Of a stretch of DNA of 30,173 nucleotides, positions 9,392-17,061 are shown in pieces. The translations under genes and the position numbers were made by a program. A model generated the notes under the pieces. That model had not been told where the DNA came from. It saw nothing but the letters and a program-made list of their open reading frames with translations, and did not search any database. Positions within the stretch are counted from its first letter, which is position 1, and every line of letters starts with the position of its first letter. Source of the stretch: an uncultured Oxalobacter sp. (GTDB lineage Bacteria > Pseudomonadota > Gammaproteobacteria > Burkholderiales > Burkholderiaceae_D); contig CAKQQG010000015.1 in NCBI GenBank assembly GCA_934270705.1, positions 1 to 30,173 on the forward strand, read 5' to 3'.

Positions 9392-10315
9392 ATGCAATAC
9401 GGACCGCCATCTCTTTTCAAACAGGGGACTCCCGCAAGAGTGAAAGTCATCATTTTCGTGGTGGCTGCCATTGTATTGCTGTTTGTCGATGCCCGTTTGC
9501 AAATACTCGGCAAGGTGCGTCATGTGATCGGTATGGTGATTTATCCCGTGCAGCGTGTAGCCATGGTGCCGCGGGATCTGTTCGAGCTGACGGGCGAGTA
9601 TCTGGCGTCCGTAAACGAGCTGCATGCCGAGGTTGACCGGTTGCGCGCGAAAGAAATGCAGGATGCGCAGGTGCTGGAACGTGTTGCGTTTCTGGAAAAC
9701 GAAAACCGGCATTTGCGTGAATTGCTGGGGATGAGCCAGCAGCTCAAGGTCAAGTCCGTTCCGGCTGAAATTCTCTATGATGCCCGTAATGCATTCGTGC
9801 GCAAGGTGGTGCTGAATCGCGGGTCGCGTGACGGAGTGCTGCCCGGACAGCCGGTCATCGATGAAAACGGTGTGATCGGACAGGTGACGGAAGTCTATCT
9901 GACGACTTGCGAAGTGACATTGCTGACGGACAAGGATCAGGCGATCCCGGTATTGAACGCACGTAGCGGGGAACGCAGCGTCGCTTACGGAAAAGGGCAA
10001 CAGGGATATCTGGAATTGCGTTTCATGATGGCCAATGCCGATATCGAACAGGGGGATTTGCTGGTGACTTCGGGAATCGACGGGGTGTATCCGCCTGGTC
10101 TGGTCGTCGGCCGTGTCGCCATGATGCACGAAAATGATGATGACTCGTTCAGGGGCATTATTTGCGAGTCGTCTGCCGGTATCAACCGGAACAGGCAGGT
10201 ACTGGTTCTGCTTTCCGATACGAATGTCACACCACGCCCTACAAGCAGTGAACGGACGGTCACGACACGCAAGCGGGAAGCGCGGCAACAAAATGATACG
10301 GAGAACCGGCCATGA
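9392..10315 (+). CDS. mreC: Rod shape-determining protein MreC
   Basis: This 307-residue bitopic inner-membrane protein has its bulk in the periplasm, where it links MreB to PBP2 and RodA. There is one membrane segment at about 18-33 (VKVIIFVVAAIVLLFVD). A coiled coil follows at about 70-115 (VNELHAEVDRLRAKE, then ENENRHLRELLG). The beta-barrel domain shows the family patterns VLNRGSRDGVLPGQPVI and GVIGQV, plus SGIDGVYPPGLVVGRV. The tail after about 285 is basic and low complexity. The stop overlaps the mreD start as ATGA, so translation is probably coupled. Confidence 0.96.
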   Translation: MQYGPPSLFKQGTPARVKVIIFVVAAIVLLFVDARLQILGKVRHVIGMVIYPVQRVAMVPRDLFELTGEYLASVNELHAEVDRLRAKEMQDAQVLERVAFLENENRHLRELLGMSQQLKVKSVPAEILYDARNAFVRKVVLNRGSRDGVLPGQPVIDENGVIGQVTEVYLTTCEVTLLTDKDQAIPVLNARSGERSVAYGKGQQGYLELRFMMANADIEQGDLLVTSGIDGVYPPGLVVGRVAMMHENDDDSFRGIICESSAGINRNRQVLVLLSDTNVTPRPTSSERTVTTRKREARQQNDTENRP

Positions 10316-10836
10316 GCGGCATGAAACGGCCTCCTGAAAGGATCCTGTTGCCGGTCAGTCCGGTTTTTATCGCACTCAGTCTGTTTGTCGCGTTCATGCT
10401 CAATCTCCAGCCCTGGGGACACTGGATCGGGGTGCCGGATTTCGTCGCGCTGGTGCTGGTATTCTGGGGGATCCACCAGCCACGCCGTGTCGGGATCGGT
10501 ATCGCTTTTTGCATGGGGTTGCTCATGGATGTCAATGACGCCACCCTGCTGGGGGAAAATGCGCTGGCTTACACGTTGCTGAGTTATTTTGCGATCACCC
10601 TGCACCGGCGGGTTCTCTGGTTTCCGCTGAAAAAACAGGTGTGGTATATCCTCATGCTGTTGCTGGGTACGCAACTGGTACAGATTCTGGTGCAGCATAT
10701 CGTCGGTCATCGTATTTCAAGCTGGCTGTATCTGATAGACAGCTGTGTCGGCGCCATGCTCTGGCCGGTGGTGACCATGATTCTTCTGGCGCCGCAGCGG
10801 CGTTCAGTCGATACCGATATGGATCGCTCTGTATGA
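10312..10836 (+). CDS. mreD: Rod shape-determining protein MreD
   Basis: This 174-residue polytopic inner-membrane protein is a partner of MreC in the elongation complex. It is strongly hydrophobic, with about five membrane segments. The conserved PDFVALVLVFWGIHQP segment and GLLMDV near residue 70 are typical of MreD. The ATG overlaps the mreC stop by four bases. The C-terminus is a short charged tail. Length is normal. Eighty-four bases separate it from mrdA, still within the same apparent transcription unit. Confidence 0.94.
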   Translation: MSGMKRPPERILLPVSPVFIALSLFVAFMLNLQPWGHWIGVPDFVALVLVFWGIHQPRRVGIGIAFCMGLLMDVNDATLLGENALAYTLLSYFAITLHRRVLWFPLKKQVWYILMLLLGTQLVQILVQHIVGHRISSWLYLIDSCVGAMLWPVVTMILLAPQRRSVDTDMDRSV

Positions 10837-10920
10837 CGCCGGTACGTCTTTTGCCGGTGGTCGGATCGGCTGAACCGGTGCCCGGTTTTTGTGGCGGTGT
10901 CTTTGAGGCGGAGTAAGGCG

Positions 10921-12891
10921 ATGTCGCATCTGAATGATACCGATGGTGAATTGCACCGTTTCAGAAAACGGATCATGGCGCTTGCCGTTTTCGTTCTGTT
11001 CTGTTTTTTCCTGCTGTTGTTGCGGTTCGTGTGGCTGCAGATCGTGCGGCACAGCAATTATGCCGCGCAAGCCGATGAAAACCGGATTTCGATTGTCCCG
11101 ACCATGCCGGCGCGCGGTACGATTACCGATCGAAACGGGGTGGTGCTGGCCGACAATTATTCGGCCTATACGCTGGAAATCACGCCGGCCAAGATACAGG
11201 GAAAAGTCGATGAGGTGATCGGTGAGTTGTCACAGCTCATCGAAATTTCGCCTTTCGAGATCAAACGTTTCAAAAGACGCATGGAAGAAACGAAACGTTT
11301 TGAGAGTATTGTGCTCAAGTCCAAGCTGACCGATGCGGAAGTGGCGCGTTTTACGGTACAGCGTTACCGTTTTCCGGGCGTCGAAGTGCAGGCGCGTATG
11401 TTCAGGCAGTATCCACTGGGTGAGGTGGCGTCCCATGCGATCGGTTATATCGGGCGCATCAGTCAAAAGGATATGGATCGTTTGCCCGAGGAAGAAGAGA
11501 CCAATTATCAGGGAACGACGCATTACGGCAAGGAAGGGATCGAGAAAAATTATGAAAGTATCCTGCATGGTGTAACGGGATACGAGGAAATGGAGGTCTC
11601 GGCCAGTGGCAGGGCGGTTCGCACGCTTTCCACCCGTGCGACGGTGCCGGGGAGCAATCTGGTTTTGTCGATCGATATCGAATTGCAGAAAGTGGTGGAA
11701 GAAGCGTTCGGCAAACGGCGCGGCGCACTGGTGGCGATGGATCCGTCAAACGGCGAGATTCTGGCTTATGTGTCCAAGCCGACGTTCGACCCGAATCTGT
11801 TTGTCGATGGTATCGATCAGCAGAACTGGGATGCCCTGAATACGTCGATCAACCGGCCGTTGATCAACCGGCCTGTCCGAGGCGCCTATCCTCCCGGTTC
11901 GACATACAAGCCTTTCATGGCGCTGGCGGCACTGGAACTGGGATACCGGACGCCGCAGGCGGCGATCAGCGATCCGGGGTATTTCATTTACGGCAATCAT
12001 CGTTTCAGGGATGACAAACCGGGTGGGCATGGCATCGTCAATATGTACAAGTCGATCGTCGAGTCATGCGATACGTACTACTATGTCCTGGCTGCCGAAA
12101 TGGGTGTCGATACCATGCACGATTTCATGAAGCGCTTCGGTTTCGGTGAAAAGACGGGTATCGATCTTCCGCATGAACGGAAAGGGATTTTGCCATCGAC
12201 GCAATGGAAACAGTCGGCTTACCGCAATCCGGCGCAGAAGAAATGGTATGCCGGCGAGACGATTTCGCTGGGTATCGGGCAGGGGTACAACACGTTTACG
12301 CCGGTTCAGCTCGCATTTGCGACGGCTTTGCTGGTCAATAACGGTTCGGCGGCGCGTCCCCACCTTGTCAGGGAAATCGAGGATGGTGCAACGCATGAGC
12401 GGCGGCCTGTCGTGACGGAAACGGTCAGGCTCGATCTCAAACAGGAAAATATCGATGTCATCAAGCGCGCGATGGTCGGTGTGACGACGGAAGGAACGGC
12501 TGCCAGGGTTTTCAGTGGAGCAGGTTATGTCTCGGGCGGAAAGACAGGGACCGCACAGGTGATCGGGATCGGCAAGAACGAGAAGTACAATGCGGCGATA
12601 CTTGCCGAACACAAGCGGGATCATGCGCTTTATACCGCGTTTGCGCCGGTGGATCATCCGAAGATCGTCATTGCGCTCATTGTCGAAAATGCGGGTTTCG
12701 GCGGAACGGCTGCGGCGCCGATCGCCAGAAAGGCGATGGATTATTTCCTGCTCGGCAAGAAACCGTCTCAGGCGGCCGTTGCGCCGGTCGTCACGGAGCC
12801 CGCCGCCGAATATTCCGATATGCCGGATGAGGATATCCAGCCGATGATAACGCCGGCGATTCCCGATGAAGACAGTACGGATGAAGAGTGA
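10921..12891 (+). CDS. mrdA: Penicillin-binding protein 2, elongasome transpeptidase
   Basis: This 656-residue class B penicillin-binding protein crosslinks peptidoglycan during rod elongation together with RodA. The ATG at 10921 follows GAGGCGGAGTAAGG, and the upstream in-frame start at 10891 looks spurious. The parts are a short cytoplasmic tail, one membrane segment at about 20-40, a dimerisation/pedestal domain with RGTITDRNGVVLADN, then the transpeptidase domain. Active-site motifs are STYK with nucleophile Ser327, SCD at 382-384, and KTGT at 541-544. The last 40 or so residues form an acidic, proline-containing tail (DMPDEDIQPM, DEDSTDEE) beyond the folded domain, making it somewhat longer than E. 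coli PBP2 (633). It is separated from rodA by six bases. Confidence 0.97.
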   Translation: MSHLNDTDGELHRFRKRIMALAVFVLFCFFLLLLRFVWLQIVRHSNYAAQADENRISIVPTMPARGTITDRNGVVLADNYSAYTLEITPAKIQGKVDEVIGELSQLIEISPFEIKRFKRRMEETKRFESIVLKSKLTDAEVARFTVQRYRFPGVEVQARMFRQYPLGEVASHAIGYIGRISQKDMDRLPEEEETNYQGTTHYGKEGIEKNYESILHGVTGYEEMEVSASGRAVRTLSTRATVPGSNLVLSIDIELQKVVEEAFGKRRGALVAMDPSNGEILAYVSKPTFDPNLFVDGIDQQNWDALNTSINRPLINRPVRGAYPPGSTYKPFMALAALELGYRTPQAAISDPGYFIYGNHRFRDDKPGGHGIVNMYKSIVESCDTYYYVLAAEMGVDTMHDFMKRFGFGEKTGIDLPHERKGILPSTQWKQSAYRNPAQKKWYAGETISLGIGQGYNTFTPVQLAFATALLVNNGSAARPHLVREIEDGATHERRPVVTETVRLDLKQENIDVIKRAMVGVTTEGTAARVFSGAGYVSGGKTGTAQVIGIGKNEKYNAAILAEHKRDHALYTAFAPVDHPKIVIALIVENAGFGGTAAAPIARKAMDYFLLGKKPSQAAVAPVVTEPAAEYSDMPDEDIQPMITPAIPDEDSTDEE

Positions 12892-12897
12892 CAGATC

Positions 12898-14007
12898 ATG
12901 AATGGATACCAGGATGTGATACGCAACCGGATCAGGACGTGGATTAGCGTATTTGACGGGCCGCTGGCATTGATCGTTTTTCTGATCATGTCGGTCGGCA
13001 TCATTACCTTGTATTCGGCAGGTATCGATTTTCCGGGACGTGTCGAGGATCAGCTTCGCAATATACTGATCTGTTTCGTCATTATGTGGATCGCAGCCAG
13101 CGTTCCGCCGCAGACGCTGATGCGTTTTGCCGTTCCGATTTATACAGTGGGTATCGCATTGTTGCTTGCCGTGGCGATGTTCGGGTTGATCAGAAAGGGC
13201 GCGCGTCGCTGGCTCAATCTCGGCATCATCATCCAGCCGTCGGAGATCATGAAGATCGCATTGCCGTTGATGCTGGCCTGGTTTTTCCAGAAACGGGACG
13301 GGCATATCGGCTGGAAGGAGTATGCCATTGCGATGCTGCTTTTGGCCATTCCTGCGGGGCTGATCATGAAACAGCCCGATCTGGGAACGGCGCTGCTGGT
13401 GGCGGCGACCGGTTTTTATGTCATTTTCCTGGCGGGGCTTGCATGGAAAGTCATTGCCGCCATGGTGGTGGGGACGCTGGCATGCATGCCGATTATCTGG
13501 ACATTGTTGCATGATTACCAGCGACATCGCGTCATGATGCTGATCGATCCGACATCCGATCCGCTCGGCAAGGGGTTTCATATCATCCAGTCGATCATCG
13601 CTATCGGTTCGGGAGGCATTACCGGCAAGGGATGGTTGCAGGGAACGCAGGCTTATCTGCATTTCATTCCGGAGCGTACGACGGACTTCATTTTCGCCGT
13701 TTTTTCCGAAGAGTTCGGACTGATCGGCAATATCGTGCTGATGGTGTTGTATTTGCTTCTGATCGCGCGCGGACTTGTGATCGCCTTGCATGCCTCGACG
13801 GTTTTCTCGCGGCTTTTGGCCGGTGCGATCACGATGATGTTTTTCATGTATGCCTTCGTCAATATGGGGATGGTCAGCGGGATTTTGCCCGTTGTCGGCG
13901 TGCCTTTGCCGTTCATGAGTTATGGCGGGACGGCGATGGTGACGCTTGGACTGGGAACAGGTATCTTGATGAGTATCCAGCGTCATCGCAAACTGGTGCA
14001 GACCTGA
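12898..14007 (+). CDS. rodA: Peptidoglycan glycosyltransferase RodA
   Basis: This 369-residue SEDS-family membrane protein polymerises lipid II and works as a pair with PBP2. About ten membrane segments are visible. Family signatures include KGARRWLNLG, QPSEIMKIALPL, KQPDLGTALL, the long loop with FIPERTTDFIFAVFSEEFG, and the C-terminal GVPLPFMSYGGTAM. In known SEDS enzymes the essential acidic residue lies in the DFIFAV region loop, which is intact. Length matches E. coli RodA (370). It follows mrdA by six bases. Confidence 0.97.
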   Translation: MNGYQDVIRNRIRTWISVFDGPLALIVFLIMSVGIITLYSAGIDFPGRVEDQLRNILICFVIMWIAASVPPQTLMRFAVPIYTVGIALLLAVAMFGLIRKGARRWLNLGIIIQPSEIMKIALPLMLAWFFQKRDGHIGWKEYAIAMLLLAIPAGLIMKQPDLGTALLVAATGFYVIFLAGLAWKVIAAMVVGTLACMPIIWTLLHDYQRHRVMMLIDPTSDPLGKGFHIIQSIIAIGSGGITGKGWLQGTQAYLHFIPERTTDFIFAVFSEEFGLIGNIVLMVLYLLLIARGLVIALHASTVFSRLLAGAITMMFFMYAFVNMGMVSGILPVVGVPLPFMSYGGTAMVTLGLGTGILMSIQRHRKLVQT

Positions 14008-14067
14008 TGGCAGACTGTAAAAGTCGTATTTGCGGGCTTCGTTGTGGCATGGTTTGTCCAGGATGGA

Positions 14068-14096
14068 TGAACAAAAGCGTCAAGTTGGGTTATACT
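14068..14096 (+). promoter_or_regulatory. Candidate sigma-70 promoter for rlpA
   Basis: TGAACA (14068-14073), a 17-base spacer and TATACT (14091-14096) give a good -10 and a moderate -35. They sit in the 190-base gap after rodA, about 100 bases before the rlpA start. It would let rlpA be expressed apart from the mre unit. Confidence 0.4.
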
Positions 14097-14197
14097 TTGA
14101 GTATTGACTGAGATTTTGTCGCTAGTGCTTTCTTTTTTAACCTGTTTTGAGGATAGATGCTTTCATGCGGGTTGAAACGGTGGAACGGGGTACGGAA

Positions 14198-15190
14198 ATG
14201 TTGTCTGAAAAGAGTCGCGGTTGTCTGGTTCTGACGGCAATACTGGCATCGGTTTTCGCATTGACGCTGACCGGTTGCGGTACCACGCAAAAGTCATCCG
14301 GCAAGGTGGTTTCCGGGGCAGGCAAGGTCAAGGTCAAAAAAGGTGGCGGGTATTATCTGGATGACGGTCCGATGGATGAAGTGCCGGACAATTTGCTGGA
14401 AGTCCCCGATGCCGTGCCGAAGGTCGAGAAACTCGCCAGCGGACCGAACAAGCCTTATGCCGTGTTCGGCAAGACTTATACGCCCATGACACAGCTCAGC
14501 GCTTACCGGAAACAGGGGGTCGGCAGCTGGTATGGAAAGAAATTTCATGGGCAGAAAACCTCGTCGGGCGAACCGTACGACATGTTCAAGATGACGGCTG
14601 CCCATCCGACCTTGCCGATTCCAAGTTATGCACGGGTCACCAGTCTGGAAACAGGCAGGCAGGTCATCGTCAAGGTCAATGACCGCGGGCCGTTCCTGTC
14701 CAATCGTATCATCGATCTTTCCTACACGGCGGCATACAAGCTGGGGTATCTGGAAAAGGGCAGCGGCAGGGTGGAAGTGGAGTTGCTTTTGCCCGATGAG
14801 ATCGAACGTATCAATCTGGCCAGACAGGATGCGGCATCGCTGATCGGCACCCGGCAGGTCGCCGCCGCGCCTGTCGTGACGCAAAAAGCGGAAGCGTCCG
14901 GGGCGGTAGTCGCACAGGCTGACAAGCCGGCGCCTGCGAAACAGGAAACGACATCTGGCGGACAGGCTTATTATTTGCAGCTGGGTGCTTATCAGGAAGC
15001 CAGCAATGCGCAGTCGTATCAGGCACGTTTTTCGCTGGACTGGGCACACCGGTTGCCGTCGCTGGAAGTGGTGCAGTCCGGAAACTATTACAAGCTGTTC
15101 GCAGGGCCGTTCAATACGCTGGCAGAGGCGACTCAGGTCGTGGAAGAAATGAAGAGTATGGGGACAAGTTCTTTTGTCGTTCGCCGCTAG
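14198..15190 (+). CDS. rlpA: Septal lytic transglycosylase RlpA, lipoprotein
   Basis: This 330-residue outer-membrane lipoprotein cleaves denuded (stem-less) glycan strands at the septum. I chose the ATG at 14198 because it gives a clean lipoprotein signal with lipobox LTGC (Cys27). Upstream in-frame starts at 14165 and 14147 would add a charged stretch. The double-psi beta-barrel domain spans about 106-197 (GVGSWYGKKFHG, VNDRGPF). Glu125, His136 and Asp162 match the catalytic residues of the Pseudomonas enzyme (120/131/157) with a constant shift of five. A Ala/Pro/Gln-rich linker leads to a SPOR domain at about 256-330 (YYLQLGAYQEASNA), which binds denuded septal glycan. It ends before a bidirectional terminator. 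Confidence 0.95.
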   Translation: MLSEKSRGCLVLTAILASVFALTLTGCGTTQKSSGKVVSGAGKVKVKKGGGYYLDDGPMDEVPDNLLEVPDAVPKVEKLASGPNKPYAVFGKTYTPMTQLSAYRKQGVGSWYGKKFHGQKTSSGEPYDMFKMTAAHPTLPIPSYARVTSLETGRQVIVKVNDRGPFLSNRIIDLSYTAAYKLGYLEKGSGRVEVELLLPDEIERINLARQDAASLIGTRQVAAAPVVTQKAEASGAVVAQADKPAPAKQETTSGGQAYYLQLGAYQEASNAQSYQARFSLDWAHRLPSLEVVQSGNYYKLFAGPFNTLAEATQVVEEMKSMGTSSFVVRR

Positions 15191-15248
15191 GGGCGGCAAG
15201 GCGTGATCCGCAAGTATGGCGAGTATTTCGCCGTCATGCACGAAATGG

Positions 15249-15278
15249 AAAAAGGCAGGTGAGACACCTGCCTTTTTT
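15249..15278. terminator. Bidirectional terminator between rlpA and dksA
   Basis: AAAAAGGCAGGTG (15249-15261), loop AGA, then CACCTGCC and TTTTTT form a strong stem of eight GC-rich pairs with A-runs and T-runs on the two sides. It lies between the convergent genes rlpA and dksA. Confidence 0.9.
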
Positions 15279-15291
15279 GCCGGATGGGTGT

Positions 15292-15735
15292 TCAGTCGCC
15301 GTACAGTTTCTGTTTCAATTCACGCCGCTGTTGCGCTTCCAGAGAGAGCGTGGCGGTGGGGCGTGCCAAAAGGCGTGCGATGCCGATCGGTTCACCGGTT
15401 TCGACACACCAGCCATAGTCGCCGGATTCGATACTGGCCAGTGATTGTTTCACCTTTTTCAGCAATTTGCGTTCGCGGTCACGGGTTCTCAATTCAAGTG
15501 CATGCTCTTCCTCGATCGTGGCGCGGTCGGCCGGGTCGGGAACCAGAGTCGTTTCTCTCAGGTTTTCGGTGGTCTGGCCCGCGTTCCGGATGAGATCGCG
15601 TTCCATTTGCTGCAGACGGTTCTTGAAAAAGGCCAGTTGTGCAGGATTCATGTAGTCGTCATCGCTCATCTTGAGAATTTCTTCCTCGGTGAGCAGAGGG
15701 GCGGCCTGAGTCGGCTTTCTGGTTTTGGTATTCAC
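15292..15735 (-). CDS. dksA: RNA polymerase-binding factor DksA, cysteine-depleted type
   Basis: The 147-residue DksA protein enters the RNA polymerase secondary channel and, with ppGpp, adjusts transcription of ribosomal and amino-acid genes. The start is a GTG at 15735-15733, with AAGGAAAC about ten bases upstream; the next in-frame ATG (residue 23) would cut into the conserved N-terminal region. The coiled-coil tip motif D67-P-A-D70-R-A72 is intact. In the globular domain, the four zinc cysteines of E. coli DksA correspond to Cys110, Thr113, Ser131 and Ala134 (pattern CxxT-x17-SxxA), so only one remains. Zinc binding in the usual way is therefore not possible, as in the zinc-independent DksA2 of Pseudomonas. 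This form may be usual in Burkholderiales. It lies downstream of a COG0523 gene with its own predicted promoters. Confidence 0.94.
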   Translation of the reverse strand: MNTKTRKPTQAAPLLTEEEILKMSDDDYMNPAQLAFFKNRLQQMERDLIRNAGQTTENLRETTLVPDPADRATIEEEHALELRTRDRERKLLKKVKQSLASIESGDYGWCVETGEPIGIARLLARPTATLSLEAQQRRELKQKLYGD

Positions 15736-15804
15736 TTGTTTTGTTTCCTTTGCCTCAATAGATCAATGAACAAATAACCGGCAGTGTATTGCGGCATGTA
15801 TTGC

Positions 15805-15860
15805 ACTATGGTTTGAAATACCATGCCATGCAATTTAATCGACAAGATGATATCTGTCAA
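15805..15860 (-). promoter_or_regulatory. Two overlapping candidate promoters for dksA
   Basis: On the minus strand, P1 has a perfect TTGACA (15855-15860), a 17-base spacer and TAAATT (15832-15837). P2 has TTGCAT (15828-15833), a 17-base spacer and CATAGT (15805-15810). P2's -35 overlaps P1's -10. A short inverted repeat, ATGGT...ACCAT, lies in the P2 spacer region. Both precede the GTG start by 70-100 bases. Confidence 0.5.
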
Positions 15861-15902
15861 AAGCTCATGGCAATAAACGGGGAAATTTTTTTCCGGTCTT
15901 TT

Positions 15903-16916
15903 TCATTGTGCAAGACTATCATGAAGTCCCTCGATAAAAATTGTCCTGGGCAGGTTTTTGCCAATAAAAACCAGTTTGCTTTCAGGCGGGTGTTTGTCGT
16001 CCCATTTTTCCACCACATCCGTTCCCATCAGTTGTTGTACGCCCTGGAATACCACTTTCCGGTCGGCGTCTTTCATATAGAGCACTCCCTTGTAGCGGAG
16101 CATTTGCGGACCGAACAGGGTGATCATACGGTCGAAAAAGTCGTTGAGTTTGTCGGGATCGAACGGTTTCTTGCTGTGGAACACGAATGAGTTGATGTCG
16201 TCGAGGTGATGGGAACAATCGTGGCCGCAGATATGGTCGTGATCAGGGTCATGGTGGTGATCGTGTCCGTCATGATCCAGGTCGATTTTCGAGTTGAGGT
16301 TGAATCCGTGCAGATCGAGGACTTCAGCGACGGGAATGCGTCCGAAATCGGCGATGTGGATGGATGCATGGGGATTGATACGGCGCAGGCGCAAGGTCAA
16401 CAGTTCGACGTCGTCCGCGCTGACCAGATCGGTTTTCGATATCAGCAGTCTGTCGGCATAGCCGACCTGCTGGCGTGCCTGTTCATACTCATCGAGTTGT
16501 CGCATGGCGAATACGGCATCCATGAGCGTGACGATTCCGTCGATCATGTAGTCCCTGGCGACATCGTCTTCCAGAAAGAAGGTTTGTGCGACAGGACCGG
16601 GATCGGCAAGGCCGGTGGTTTCGATCACGACACGGTCGAAACGGATTTCTCCGTTTCTGCGTTTGTCCGCCAGCCGTGTCAGTGCGGTGACAAGATCGCT
16701 GCGGACAGTGCAGCAAATGCAACCGTTGCTCATTTCGACGATTTGTTCGGCATCGTCTTGCACGAGAATATCGCTGTCGATGTTTTCTTCGCCGAATTCG
16801 TTTTCGATGACGGCGATGCGCTGCTTGTGCTGGTTATCCCTGAGGATACGGTTGAGCAGAGTGGTTTTTCCGGCACCGAGGAAGCCGGTGATGATGGTAA
16901 CGGGTATCAGTGACAT
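15903..16916 (-). CDS. COG0523 (CobW/ZigA-like) GTPase metallochaperone with His-rich loop
   Basis: This is a 337-residue G3E-family P-loop GTPase. Visible motifs are Walker A GFLGAGKTT (11-19), ENEFGE, the metal-binding CICC (66-69, the family's CxCC), ETTGLADP as Walker B, and SKTD (160-163) as the base-recognition motif. A His/Asp-rich stretch at about 215-237 (HDGHDHHHDPDHDH, then CGHDCSHH) separates the GTPase from the CobW C-terminal domain. COG0523 proteins are proposed to deliver zinc or other metals to target enzymes. There are no cobalamin genes nearby, so a role in cobalamin synthesis is unlikely. It sits between xerC and a cysteine-depleted dksA, which is suggestive of zinc homeostasis. 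It has a candidate promoter and a structured leader. The metal and client are unknown. Confidence 0.9.
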   Translation of the reverse strand: MSLIPVTIITGFLGAGKTTLLNRILRDNQHKQRIAVIENEFGEENIDSDILVQDDAEQIVEMSNGCICCTVRSDLVTALTRLADKRRNGEIRFDRVVIETTGLADPGPVAQTFFLEDDVARDYMIDGIVTLMDAVFAMRQLDEYEQARQQVGYADRLLISKTDLVSADDVELLTLRLRRINPHASIHIADFGRIPVAEVLDLHGFNLNSKIDLDHDGHDHHHDPDHDHICGHDCSHHLDDINSFVFHSKKPFDPDKLNDFFDRMITLFGPQMLRYKGVLYMKDADRKVVFQGVQQLMGTDVVEKWDDKHPPESKLVFIGKNLPRTIFIEGLHDSLAQ

Positions 16917-16944
16917 GGCATCGAATGCAGTTTTTTCTAGTCGT

Positions 16945-16986
16945 CCGGTTGGCCGGTTGCCTTATGGCACCGGTACCGGTATCCGG
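16945..16986 (-). promoter_or_regulatory. Hairpin at the predicted 5' end of the COG0523 mRNA
   Basis: Read on the plus strand, CCGGTTGGCCGGTTGCC (16945-16961) pairs imperfectly with GGCACCGGTACCGG...CCGG (16966-16986) around a TTAT loop. The right arm contains a perfect 12-base palindrome, ACCGGTACCGGT (16969-16980). The predicted transcription start (about 16984) falls at its edge, so the mRNA would begin with this structure. No T-run follows, so it is not a standard xerC terminator. It could be a cis-regulatory leader or an operator. Confidence 0.4.
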
Positions 16987-16990
16987 TAAA

Positions 16991-17019
16991 AGTATGCTTT
17001 CTTAGTGTCCTGAAATCAA
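16991..17019 (-). promoter_or_regulatory. Candidate sigma-70 promoter for the COG0523 gene
   Basis: On the minus strand, TTGATT (17014-17019), a 17-base spacer and CATACT (16991-16996) lie about 75 bases before the start codon. I looked for a Zur-type AT-rich palindrome overlapping it and did not see one. Confidence 0.45.
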
Positions 17020-17061
17020 GCCTGTTGCAAGCAATGACGTCAGGAGGCGTCCGGATATCGT

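Noticed and set aside
12064..13986. A 640-codon open frame on the minus strand opposite mrdA and rodA
   Set aside because: It shadows two genes with complete catalytic motifs. Its composition is rich in Arg, His and Gln, as usual for antisense frames, and shows no domain.
16917..17061. A Zur operator before the COG0523 gene
   Set aside because: No AT-rich palindrome of the known Zur type is present. The palindrome found is GC-rich and of different form.
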